DNA of 59,406 bases from the NCBI RefSeq assembly GCF_017305915.1, contig NZ_JAFKJN010000039.1, positions 1 through 59,406 on the forward strand. The letters run 5' to 3'. Below, piece by piece: positions 25,781 through 32,638 of the stretch; position 1 is the first letter of the stretch, and each line of letters opens with the position of its first letter. A program made the position numbers and the translations under genes. The DNA is from Reyranella sp. (GTDB taxonomy: Bacteria > Pseudomonadota > Alphaproteobacteria > Reyranellales > Reyranellaceae). The notes below the pieces were generated by a model that had not been told where the DNA came from, made no database searches, and saw nothing but the letters and a program-made list of their open reading frames with translations.

Positions 25781-26236
25781 TTACTCCAATGCGTACACCA
25801 GAGTTGGCACATGATAAGCCTTGGTGAAGATTTTGAGTTCTCTTTCCAAGCGATTCGCCTCGGCAACGTTACTGCCTAGCTTCACAGCCATAGGCCGAGA
25901 AGGAACTACAAATATTGCAGAAGTGATCGCACCGTCGAGGTACAGCGTTTGCAGCTTTATCAAGTCAGCATACATTCGAGCCATATTGCCTGTTTGCAAA
26001 CATAGGCCGACCTGCCCCTTTAGCGACGTTATGGTCATGTCAGATGCGACAGAAACTTGAAATTCACCTGACCATCCATGCGCTTTTAGCGAAGAGAGGA
26101 ATGCGTCTCGAACCTTCGAGGCAGCTCCAGCTCTCGGTTTGACGGAAATACTTGAGATTACCGCTGCAATTTCGGCTTTCACCTCGACCGGAATTGCTTT
26201 GTCTCCGTGACAATGCGGAACGGTATAGTAGTTCAT
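25781..26236 (-). CDS. BglII-family restriction-endonuclease-like protein, catalytic residues apparently lost
   Basis: The 151-residue protein resembles the core of BglII-type endonucleases: LKGQVGLCLQTGN (72-84), then the helix ARMYADLIKLQTLYLDGAIT, the strand SAIFVVPSRPMA and a closing HVPTLVYALE. In BglII the catalytic residues are spaced D-x8-E-x-Q; here the aligned positions are T70, C79 and Q81, so both acidic residues are missing. This alignment is made by eye from memory of the family. If correct, the protein is a non-cutting DNA-binding or scaffold relative. Its ATG overlaps the methyltransferase stop (ATGA), and its TAA overlaps the ribosome-binding site of the ParB-like gene. Confidence 0.65.
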   Translation of the reverse strand: MNYYTVPHCHGDKAIPVEVKAEIAAVISSISVKPRAGAASKVRDAFLSSLKAHGWSGEFQVSVASDMTITSLKGQVGLCLQTGNMARMYADLIKLQTLYLDGAITSAIFVVPSRPMAVKLGSNVAEANRLERELKIFTKAYHVPTLVYALE

Positions 26237-27174
26237 GACAGTAGGGTCTTATAGCCAGCTGGCGCGTGCGATAGCTTGCTCTGAGTGTGATCATAAAGAG
26301 GTTGATCGTGGGGCCGGTATTTCAACGTGCCGTCAAGTGCGTTATTAAGTCTCTTGCGACCGATTTCGGCATAGCGCTTGACGATCTCGCACCCCCAAAA
26401 GCGGCGCTTATGAAGAGCGGCTGCAACACCAGCAGACGCCGCCCCTGCGAAAGGATCAAAAACCAAATCACCTGGATTTGTAAGGCCAAGCACAAGCCGT
26501 TCGATGAGGCCCACGGGAAATTGGCATGGATGATCTGTCTTTTCGACATGATTGCTCTTGACGTTGGGAATGCTCCAAACGTCTTCCGGATTCTTTCCCA
26601 GGGGATTGCCCGACAACTGACCCGCCTTAGGGCCCTTGAAGTGTCTCTTTCCGGGATACTTTGAGGGTACTCGGATTGCATCTAGATTGAACGTATACGA
26701 ATCGTTTTTCTGATCCGTCTTTGTATACCAAGCGACTACTTCATAGCGACCAGAGAAGCGCCTCTGCGAATGAAGGCCGTGACCGAATTGCCAAACAATC
26801 CGATTTCGCATCCGTAATCCCAACTTTTTGAATATCGGTGCAAATTCAATGTCGAGTGGGAATATTTCATTGTTGTCAACGTAGTTGCCTACCTGCCAGC
26901 ACAAGCTTCCACCTGGGCGAAGCCGCGAAACAATCGCCTCCAATATCGGCTCGGCCCACGCAAGATACTCGTCTAACGCGCGCCTAGTCTCGTACTCTTT
27001 CCCTATATTATATGGAGGCGAGCTTACAACGAGATCAAAGAGATGCTCGTCAGGAAGCGCTTTTAGCATGTCCTCAACGGGTCCATGCCAAATGGCATAA
27101 TCGGCACCCAACAGGACGTTGATGCTATGAACGCTGTTTAGAAGTTGCGCTTTCCGATTCACGACATGCCGCAT
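26233..27174 (-). CDS. Beta-class DNA methyltransferase (N4-cytosine/N6-adenine)
   Basis: The 313-residue protein has motif IV SPPYN (52-56) before motif I FDPFAGAASAG (239-249), the order of beta-class DNA amino-methyltransferases. The motif X region is DHPCQFPVGLIERLVLGLTN and the last helix is GCEIVKRYAEIGRKRL. SPPY is common in N4-cytosine enzymes, but N6-adenine cannot be excluded. It is the first gene of the five-gene operon and probably marks host DNA. AGGAAAATGATCG precedes ATG 27174. The target sequence is unknown. Confidence 0.93.
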   Translation of the reverse strand: MRHVVNRKAQLLNSVHSINVLLGADYAIWHGPVEDMLKALPDEHLFDLVVSSPPYNIGKEYETRRALDEYLAWAEPILEAIVSRLRPGGSLCWQVGNYVDNNEIFPLDIEFAPIFKKLGLRMRNRIVWQFGHGLHSQRRFSGRYEVVAWYTKTDQKNDSYTFNLDAIRVPSKYPGKRHFKGPKAGQLSGNPLGKNPEDVWSIPNVKSNHVEKTDHPCQFPVGLIERLVLGLTNPGDLVFDPFAGAASAGVAAALHKRRFWGCEIVKRYAEIGRKRLNNALDGTLKYRPHDQPLYDHTQSKLSHAPAGYKTLLS

Positions 27175-27353
27175 CGATCATTTTCCTGTTGAGTGGCCAA
27201 ATCTAAGATCGGTCCGGCATTCTCAGCAGATCGAACAAAGAGAGCACCAGTTCAACAATATCATAATGGGCTTGACCACTTCAGTGCGCAACGTAGAAGC
27301 GAGCATTGACGCGGCTCAATATGCCAATGGCATGATGGAAACTGTGGAAACTG
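27175..27353 (-). promoter_or_regulatory. Leader and likely promoter region of the defence operon
   Basis: This 179-base non-coding stretch separates the GNAT pseudogene from the methyltransferase start. It is AT-rich only in its island-proximal part. On the minus strand it has AGGA 9 bases before the ATG and TATGAT/TATTGTTG-like segments near 27260, but no pair with clear spacing. The right composition boundary of the island falls here. Confidence 0.35.
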
Positions 27354-27901
27354 TCATCCTGCCATACAACCCAGCCAGCTCTCCCGCTCGATCTCCAACC
27401 ACACCGCCTCGATCCCCTTGTACGCGACGTTCTTCCGATACATCATCCCGAGCCGCGTCATCACCGCCTGCGAGGGCCGGTTGTCGGGCCACGTGATGGC
27501 GAAGATCCGCTCCAGCCCTAACGCGCTGAAGCCTGACTCGAGCGCGGCGCGCGCGGTCTCGGTGGCGTAGCCGCAGCCCCAGGCGTCGGGGTGCAGGGCC
27601 CACAGCACCTCGGTCTCGCCGAACTCGGGCACCCAGTTCAGGCCGCCATGGCCGATCAGCCGGCCGTCGCGGAAGATTCCCCACGGCGCGTAGCGGTGCT
27701 CGGTCAGGCCTGCTCGAAGCGCGCGATCGCAGCCCCCGCCGCCTCGATCTGGCCGCTGGTTACAGCGGCCCCAGCGACGCCGGCCGCGGCGGGCGGCAGC
27801 CAGCGGGCGACCTCGGGGTGGAAGCGCAGGCCGGCATAGGGCTCGGCGTCGGCGGCGATCATCGGGCGCAGCGTCAGGCGGTCGGTGTGGATGACGGTCA
27901 T
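27354..27901 (-). pseudogene. GNAT-family acetyltransferase, frameshifted
   Basis: The N-terminal part (27901 to 27704: MTVIHTDRLTLRPMIAADAE, PEVARWLPPAAAG, ending AAIARFEQA) stops at a TGA. The expected continuation EHRYAPWGIFRDGRLIGHGG, EVLWALHPDAWGCGYATETA, RIFAITWPDNRPSQAVMTRL is found in another frame from about 27705 to the stop at 27354. Together they make one RimJ/RimL-like N-acetyltransferase broken by a single-base indel near 27705-27715. It may be a real null allele or a sequencing error. It borders the defence island. Confidence 0.8.
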
Positions 27902-27913
27902 GTTCTTGCTGCG

Positions 27914-27989
27914 GCCTTTGACCCCTCCGCCCCGCTGTGAGCGGGGCACCTCCCCGCGCTCAGCGCAGGGAGGAATTTGGGAGGGTGGC
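27914..27989. repeat. C/G-rich intergenic repeat (family 2)
   Basis: The element begins GCCTTTGACCCCTCCG, the same 16 bases that open the repeat inside the gene at 28442. Then come CCCCGC-TGTGA-GCGGGG and a CACCTCCCCGCGCTCAGCGC hairpin, ending GGGAGG...GGGAGGG. It fills the gap between the GNAT pseudogene and the next gene. Confidence 0.7.
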
Positions 27990-28057
27990 ACAAATTCTTC
28001 CACAAATCGCGGGCCCGGCGACTAGGGCTATACTCCGCCCGTCAGGGAGGGCCAGGC

Positions 28058-29071
28058 GTGGACGAACAGCGGGACGGGTCGACCAGCGGTGCGCGGCACG
28101 GGCTGCAGTTCTATGCTCGCTGCGCCCGGGAGGCGTGGCGCCGGTCCTGGGATGCCGCGAACGCCTGGCCGCCGATCGCGGGCCTGCTGGGCCTCTATGG
28201 CGGCGCGCGGCTCGGCGGCCTCGACCTGACCGTTCCCGGCGACAGCGAGTACGGCGCGCTGATCGGCACGGGCCTGTTCATCCTGATCGCCTGGCTGGCG
28301 GTCTTCCTCGTCCAGTTCGTGGCGGCGCCGCCCCGGCAGTACGCCCGCCTCGAGGCCGAGCGGCGGGTTGCGCCGCGGCCGGCGCCGCCGCTCGCACGGG
28401 CAATCGCTCCCCTGCCCGCGCCCGCACCACCAATCCTGCTGCCTTTGACCCCTCCGTCGCGGATTACCGCGCCACCTCCCCCGATGACGGGGGAGGGTTC
28501 GCTGATGGCGCCGTGTCCCGCGCTGCCGCCGATCGCGGTGCGCCAGCACGACACGCTACAGGTGCGCCTGCACGACCAGGTCTACGAGACGACCGCCATC
28601 GACACGACCGGCGAGCGGCTGCCGCCGTCCCGCGCCTACGTGGCGCGCGTCACCAATCGAGGCGATGCCCGCATCCGCCGCTGCCAACTCTTCTTCGGCA
28701 GCGCGACGCACATCCAGGTCGTGAGCGGCCCGTTCGACCTTGGGCCCGGCGCGCATCGCGACCTGCCGGTGCTGCGCGTCATCGACGAATCGGACGAGCC
28801 GCACGCGCTGCTCTACTTCCTCGACGGCGAGACCTGGGCGGTGGCGCAGGGCCAGGCGGCGTGGCTGCCCGAGCCCGGCCGCTTCAAGGTCAAGGTCCTG
28901 TCGGCCGATGCGCCCACCGCGGCGCTCGACGTCACGCTCGCCTGCAGCGCCGGCACGCCGCTCGCCTGGACGCTCCTCGAAGCTGACCCGGAGACGGCAC
29001 CGAAAGCTCCGCGCAAGCGGCGGGCCTGGGCCGCGTCGGACGCGGTCGTGGAGCCGGGCACCGGCGACTGA
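28058..29071 (+). CDS. Membrane protein of unknown function with a repeat-derived segment
   Basis: I do not recognise this 337-residue protein. It has two hydrophobic segments near the N-terminus (WPPIAGLLGLYGGA and ALIGTGLFILIAWLAVFLVQ), a Pro/Ala-rich linker and a C-terminal soluble domain, probably beta-sandwich (LQVRLHDQVYETTAIDTTGE, AYVARVTNRGDARIRRCQLF, HALLYFLDGETWAVAQGQAA). I start it at GTG 28058, which has GGGAGGGCCAG upstream; an open frame extends to 27977 through the adjacent repeat. Residues about 129-147 (PLTPPSRITAPPPPMTGEGS) are encoded by a family 2 intergenic repeat inserted in frame. Confidence 0.65.
   Translation: MDEQRDGSTSGARHGLQFYARCAREAWRRSWDAANAWPPIAGLLGLYGGARLGGLDLTVPGDSEYGALIGTGLFILIAWLAVFLVQFVAAPPRQYARLEAERRVAPRPAPPLARAIAPLPAPAPPILLPLTPPSRITAPPPPMTGEGSLMAPCPALPPIAVRQHDTLQVRLHDQVYETTAIDTTGERLPPSRAYVARVTNRGDARIRRCQLFFGSATHIQVVSGPFDLGPGAHRDLPVLRVIDESDEPHALLYFLDGETWAVAQGQAAWLPEPGRFKVKVLSADAPTAALDVTLACSAGTPLAWTLLEADPETAPKAPRKRRAWAASDAVVEPGTGD
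28442..28497. repeat. Family 2 repeat inside a reading frame
   Basis: This copy starts with the same CCTTTGACCCCTCCG as the element at 27914 and has CGCGG-ATTA-CCGCG and CCTCCCCCG-ATGA-CGGGGGAGG hairpins. It is normally intergenic but here lies in the linker-coding part of the gene at 28058-29071 without breaking the frame. Confidence 0.8.
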
Positions 29072-29228
29072 CGCCGACGACCACGATCCTGCCGGGTCCA
29101 TGGACCGAACCGCGGCGCCTGCCCCCGAACGATCACGGCCCCGACTGCAACCGGACACTGTTGTCATTGGACTCCCACAACCGAATCTGCCGTGATCGCA
29201 GAGCGCAGAATGCGCTTTGGGGACGACC

Positions 29229-29636
29229 ATGATCACGCTGATCGAGCTCAACCATACCTTGACCAAGGTGGGCACCGAGGCGCTCGCCCTGACCAGCCGC
29301 ACCTGCCCGTCGCGGTCGCGAAGCCTGTGCGAGGTGCTGAGAGGCGCCGTCTGGATGCTCGCTGGGGACGTCCAGGACGCCGACACGCCCCTCCAGCGGG
29401 AAGCGCGTCGGCAACTGCACCTCGAGACCATCGCGCTGCTGGCGGAAATCGAGCTGGCCTTGCGCCATCCCACGGCCGCGAACCACTACGGCGTCAGGCA
29501 TCGGGCGAGGGCGTGGAACGAGCTGCTGGAGCATGTCCGGCCGGCGCTCGGGATCGGCCTCGGGAGGCCGGAGCTGCACGGTCCCCTTGGCGTCCGGCCG
29601 GTGGGCGCGTCGCGCGCCGGCGGCTTCTTTACATAA
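29229..29636 (+). CDS. Small hypothetical protein
   Basis: The 135-residue frame begins MITLIELNHTLTKVGTEALA and looks helical (LREVLRG-like VLRGAVWMLAGDVQDADTPL, ARRQLHLETIALLAEIELAL). I recognise no family, and it has no signal or membrane segment. A TTG at 29217 would add four residues. Competing frames of similar length exist on both strands here, so coding status is uncertain. It lies between the unknown membrane protein and the Spy-like gene. Confidence 0.42.
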   Translation: MITLIELNHTLTKVGTEALALTSRTCPSRSRSLCEVLRGAVWMLAGDVQDADTPLQREARRQLHLETIALLAEIELALRHPTAANHYGVRHRARAWNELLEHVRPALGIGLGRPELHGPLGVRPVGASRAGGFFT

Positions 29637-29724
29637 CTTTACATCGGGGACGCCGGCGGGAAACCGCCCTGCTCCACATAGGGGCGACGGGGAACCTCAC
29701 CCTCCCTCTTTGATGGAGACAGCA

Positions 29725-30198
29725 ATGACGACCCTCAAGACCATGATGATGGCGCTGCTGGCCGGCAGCCTGGCGGCGACCGCCGGCGGCGTGGCGTTCG
29801 CGCGCAGCGACGACGGCAAGGCGTTCGACCCGGCGCGCTTCCAGCAGCGCATCGAGAAGCGCGTCGACCGGGCGCTGTCGGGCACCGACGCGACCGCCGA
29901 GCAGAAGAAGAAGGTTTCCGACATCGTCGGCCAGGCCTTCACGGACATGCGCGGCTTCCACGACCAGCGCCTGGCCAACCGCAAGGCGATGCAGGAGGCG
30001 CTGCAGGCGCCGACCATCGACCCGGCCAAGATCGAGGCGATCCGCGCCGAGCAGATGAAGATCGCCGACGCCAGCTCCAAGCGCTTCACCACGGCGCTGA
30101 CCGACGCCGGCAAGGAGCTGAACCAGACCCAGCGCCAGGCCTTCTTCAAGGCGTGGACGGCGCGCGGCGAGCACGGTCCTCACCACAAGCGTGGCTGA
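29725..30198 (+). CDS. Spy/CpxP-like periplasmic protein
   Basis: The 157-residue protein has a signal peptide (MMMALLAGSLAATAGGVAFA) and a mature helical part with two copies of a helix-rich pattern: FDPARFQQRIEKRVDRALSG, ATAEQKKKVSDIVGQAFTDM, then LTDAGKELNQTQRQAFFKAW, the LTxxQ-type signature of CpxP/Spy envelope-stress proteins. ATG 29725 has GGAG six bases upstream. It lies directly before an OmpR-type two-component system, the arrangement expected for an envelope-stress regulon. Confidence 0.8.
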   Translation: MTTLKTMMMALLAGSLAATAGGVAFARSDDGKAFDPARFQQRIEKRVDRALSGTDATAEQKKKVSDIVGQAFTDMRGFHDQRLANRKAMQEALQAPTIDPAKIEAIRAEQMKIADASSKRFTTALTDAGKELNQTQRQAFFKAWTARGEHGPHHKRG

Positions 30199-30204
30199 GG
30201 CCTG

Positions 30205-30260
30205 CCCCCTCCGGCCCTTCGGGCCACCTCCCCCGTCTGACGGGGGAGGCCGGGAGGGGG
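30205..30260. repeat. C/G-rich intergenic palindrome (family 2)
   Basis: It is nearly identical to 19827-19880: outer CCCCCTCCGGC / GCCGGGAGGGGG arms, mini-hairpin GGCCC-TTC-GGGCC, and inner CCTCCCCCGTC-TGA-CGGGGGAGG. It is located between the Spy-like gene and the response regulator, so it may attenuate read-through between them. Confidence 0.85.
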
Positions 30261-30295
30261 AGAGCAGCGATCGGGGTCCTCGGTATACTGGGCGT

Positions 30296-30985
30296 ATGGC
30301 CGAGCGCATCCTGATGATCGACGACGATGCCCGTCTCGCCGCGATGGTCTCGGACTATCTCGGCGGGGCGGGTTTTCGTTTGACGATCGCCGGCACCGCG
30401 CGCGACGGCGAGGCGCTGCTGAAGCGCGAGAGCTTCGACGCGGTGATCCTCGACCTGATGCTGCCCGATGCCGACGGGCTCGACCTCTGCCGCCGGCTGC
30501 GCGGGGCCACCGACGTGCCGATCCTGATGCTGACCGCGCGCGGCGAGCCGATGGACCGCGTGGTCGGGCTGGAGATCGGCGCCGACGACTATCTCGCCAA
30601 GCCGTTCGAGCCGCGCGAGCTGCAGGCCCGGCTGCGCGCCATCCTGCGCCGCAAGGGCACGCCGCAGAGACCCGAGGTGCTGCGCTTCGGCCGGCTCGAG
30701 ATCGACAAGGGCGCGCGCGCCGTGCGGCTCGACGGCGAGGACCGGCCGCTGACCGGCTACCAGTTCACCCTGCTGCTGACGCTCGCCGAGCGCGCCGGCC
30801 GGGTGCTGACCCGCGATGCGCTGATGGACCTGATGAAGGGCGAGAAGCTCGAGGCCTTCGACCGCTCGGTCGATGTCCACATCTCCCGCATCCGCGCCGC
30901 GATCGAGGACGATCCCAGGAAGCCCAGGCGCATCCTGACGGTGCGCGGCACGGGCTACGTGTTCGCGAAGGACCAGGACCGATGA
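30296..30985 (+). CDS. OmpR-family response regulator (CpxR-like)
   Basis: The 229-residue protein has a receiver domain (acidic pair D10/D11, phosphoacceptor D53 in ILDLMLPD, T80 and K102 in LAKPFEP) and a winged-helix DNA-binding domain (about 130-225: GYQFTLLLTLAERAGRVLTR, DRSVDVHISRIRAAIEDDPR, the TVRGTGYVF wing). ATG 30296 is chosen; the frame is open upstream through the repeat. The kinase gene starts 15 bases after its stop. The nearby Spy/CpxP-like gene suggests envelope-stress control. Confidence 0.93.
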   Translation: MAERILMIDDDARLAAMVSDYLGGAGFRLTIAGTARDGEALLKRESFDAVILDLMLPDADGLDLCRRLRGATDVPILMLTARGEPMDRVVGLEIGADDYLAKPFEPRELQARLRAILRRKGTPQRPEVLRFGRLEIDKGARAVRLDGEDRPLTGYQFTLLLTLAERAGRVLTRDALMDLMKGEKLEAFDRSVDVHISRIRAAIEDDPRKPRRILTVRGTGYVFAKDQDR

Positions 30986-31000
30986 GCTCCCAGCGCTGAC

Positions 31001-32260
31001 ATGCAGCGTCTCTACCTCCAGATCTACGTCACCGTCCTGCTGGTGCTGGCGGTGTTCGTCGGCGCGGCGGCGCTCGCCTGGAAGCTGACCGAGGACGAGA
31101 CGCCGCAATTCCTCGACATCGCCGCCGAGCTGACCGGCGCGCTGCTGCCCGAGGCGTCTGCGCCGCCGGCCGAGCAGCAGAAGGCGCTCGACGCGCTGAA
31201 CCGCAAGCTGAAGTTCGATCTCACGCTCTATCAGCGCAACGGCGCGATGATCGCCATGGTCGGCAAGCCGCCGCCGCGCTTCGATCCGCGCCGCGCCCGC
31301 ACCGGCTGGCACCGCGGCCCCGGCGGCCCGACCTTCAGCCTGCAACTGCCCGACGGCCGCTGGCTGGTCGCCCGCCAGGTGCGCGAGCGGCCGAGCCCGA
31401 TCTTGTGGATCGTGGGCGGCCTCGCCGTGCTGGCGATCGCCATCGCGGTCGGTGCCTATCCGGTGGTGCGCCGCCTCGGCCGCCGGCTCGAGCGGCTGAA
31501 GGAAGGCGTCGAGCAGCTCGGCGCCGGCGATCTCGGCGCGCGCGTGGCGGTCGAGGGCCGCGACGAGGTCGCCGCGCTGGCCGCGAGCTTCAACCGCTCG
31601 GCCCAGCGCATCGAGGAGCTGATCGCCGCCCACCGCCTGCTGCTCGCCAACTGCAGCCACGAGCTGCGCACGCCGATCGCGCGCATCTCCCTTGCCGCCG
31701 CGCTGCTGGGCGATTCGGCCGATCCCCGGACGCGCGAGGAGCTGAAGCGCGACATCGCCGAGCTCGACCACCTGATCGAGGAGATCCTGCTGGCGAGCCG
31801 CCTCGAAGCCGTGCCCGGCCTCGAGCGCCGCGAGCCGGTCGACCTGCTGGCGATCGCGGCCGAGGAAGGCGCGCACTACGACGTCGAGGCGAGCGGCGAG
31901 CCGGTCACCGTCGAGGGCGACCGCCTGCTGCTGCGCCGGCTGGTGCGGAACCTGCTGGAGAATGCACGCCGCTATGCCGGCGACGGGCCGATCGAGGTCA
32001 GCGTCGAGCCGGTCATGGACAAAGAGGGCGCGCGCGCCGTGCTCGACGTGCGCGACCACGGCCCGGGCGTCGCGCCCGAGGAGCGCGAGCGCATCTTCGA
32101 GCCGTTCTATCGCCCGATCGCGACGCGCGAGACCGGCCGCGGCAGCGGGCTCGGCCTCGCCCTGGTGCGCGACATCGCCGGCCGCCACGGCGGCAGCGTG
32201 GTCTGCCTTGCGGCAGAGGGCGGCGGCAGCCGCTTCCGGGTCGACCTTCCGGCCGCCTGA
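31001..32260 (+). CDS. Sensor histidine kinase (CpxA-like)
   Basis: The 419-residue kinase has TM helices at about 8-27 and 133-152, a roughly 105-residue periplasmic sensor region, a HAMP domain (about 153-205: EQLGAGDLGARVAVEGRDEV), HisKA with H220 in NCSHELRTPIARI, and a HATPase domain with the N box NLLENARRYAG, G1 DVRDHGPGV and G2 GRGSGLGLALVRDI. It partners the response regulator upstream. Its stop shares a base with the start of the phosphatase-like gene (TGATG), so that gene belongs to the same unit. Confidence 0.93.
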   Translation: MQRLYLQIYVTVLLVLAVFVGAAALAWKLTEDETPQFLDIAAELTGALLPEASAPPAEQQKALDALNRKLKFDLTLYQRNGAMIAMVGKPPPRFDPRRARTGWHRGPGGPTFSLQLPDGRWLVARQVRERPSPILWIVGGLAVLAIAIAVGAYPVVRRLGRRLERLKEGVEQLGAGDLGARVAVEGRDEVAALAASFNRSAQRIEELIAAHRLLLANCSHELRTPIARISLAAALLGDSADPRTREELKRDIAELDHLIEEILLASRLEAVPGLERREPVDLLAIAAEEGAHYDVEASGEPVTVEGDRLLLRRLVRNLLENARRYAGDGPIEVSVEPVMDKEGARAVLDVRDHGPGVAPEERERIFEPFYRPIATRETGRGSGLGLALVRDIAGRHGGSVVCLAAEGGGSRFRVDLPAA

Positions 32261-32589
32261 TGAAGCGCCTGCTTTTCGTCTGCTCCCAGAACCGCCTGCG
32301 CAGCCCAACCGCCGAACAGGTCTTCTCCCGGCGCGATGGCGTGGAGTGCGCGTCCGCTGGCCTCTACGATTCGGCCGACGAGCCGCTGAGCGGCGAGCTG
32401 CTCGATTGGGCAGACATCGTCTTCGTCATGGAGCACGCTCACAAGACCCGGATGGCGGCGCGGTTCCGTGCCCATCTCAAGGGCAAGCACATCGTCTGCC
32501 TCGACATCCCCGACAAGTACACGTTCATGGACCCTGCGCTGGTCCGCCTTCTCGAAGCGAAAGTCGGCCCTTACCTACGGCGACCGTGA
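32260..32589 (+). CDS. Low-molecular-weight protein tyrosine phosphatase-like protein
   Basis: The 109-residue protein begins MKRLLFVCSQNRLRSPTAEQ, which contains the C-x5-R phosphatase loop (C8, R14). It then has VECASAGLYDSADEPLSGEL, ADIVFVMEHAHKTRMAARF and CLDIPDKYTFMDPALV, where the family's acid loop is DIPDKY instead of DPxx. It is shorter than classical LMW-PTPs (about 150). It is coupled to the histidine kinase gene by TGATG, an uncommon partnership that may tie it to the signalling unit. Phosphatase activity is likely from the loop but unproven. Confidence 0.83.
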   Translation: MKRLLFVCSQNRLRSPTAEQVFSRRDGVECASAGLYDSADEPLSGELLDWADIVFVMEHAHKTRMAARFRAHLKGKHIVCLDIPDKYTFMDPALVRLLEAKVGPYLRRP

Positions 32590-32638
32590 TCGCTAATAAT
32601 GCGCGGTAAACGGACGTTTACCTCGGAGGAGCGACCCC

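Larger units (their letters stand above)
21694..27300 (-). mobile_element. Putative horizontally acquired defence island
   Basis: Base composition and codon use change sharply between the racemase gene and the GNAT pseudogene: A/T-ending codons become common and intergenic sequence is AT-rich, while both flanks are very GC-rich. The five genes inside all read on the minus strand and are linked by overlaps or gaps of 2-5 bases. No integrase, transposase, tRNA or target-site duplication was found, so the boundaries are approximate and the mode of entry is unknown. Confidence 0.7.

Noticed and set aside
21775..27174. Assignment of the island as DISARM, BREX, Dnd or a type I system
   Set aside because: I see no DUF1998, PLD, PglZ, BrxC, Dnd or HsdS-type protein; only the general methyltransferase-helicase-nuclease logic is shared.
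21694..27300. Prophage or integrative element
   Set aside because: There is no integrase, structural phage gene, relaxase, tRNA target or terminal repeat.
27316..27684. Separate 122-residue Arg-rich gene on the minus strand
   Set aside because: It is the wrong frame over the GNAT pseudogene; the in-frame GNAT motifs explain the region.
29133..29579. Minus-strand open frame opposite the small hypothetical gene
   Set aside because: It has no start signal or homology and a poorer amino-acid composition than the plus-strand frame, which is itself only weakly supported.
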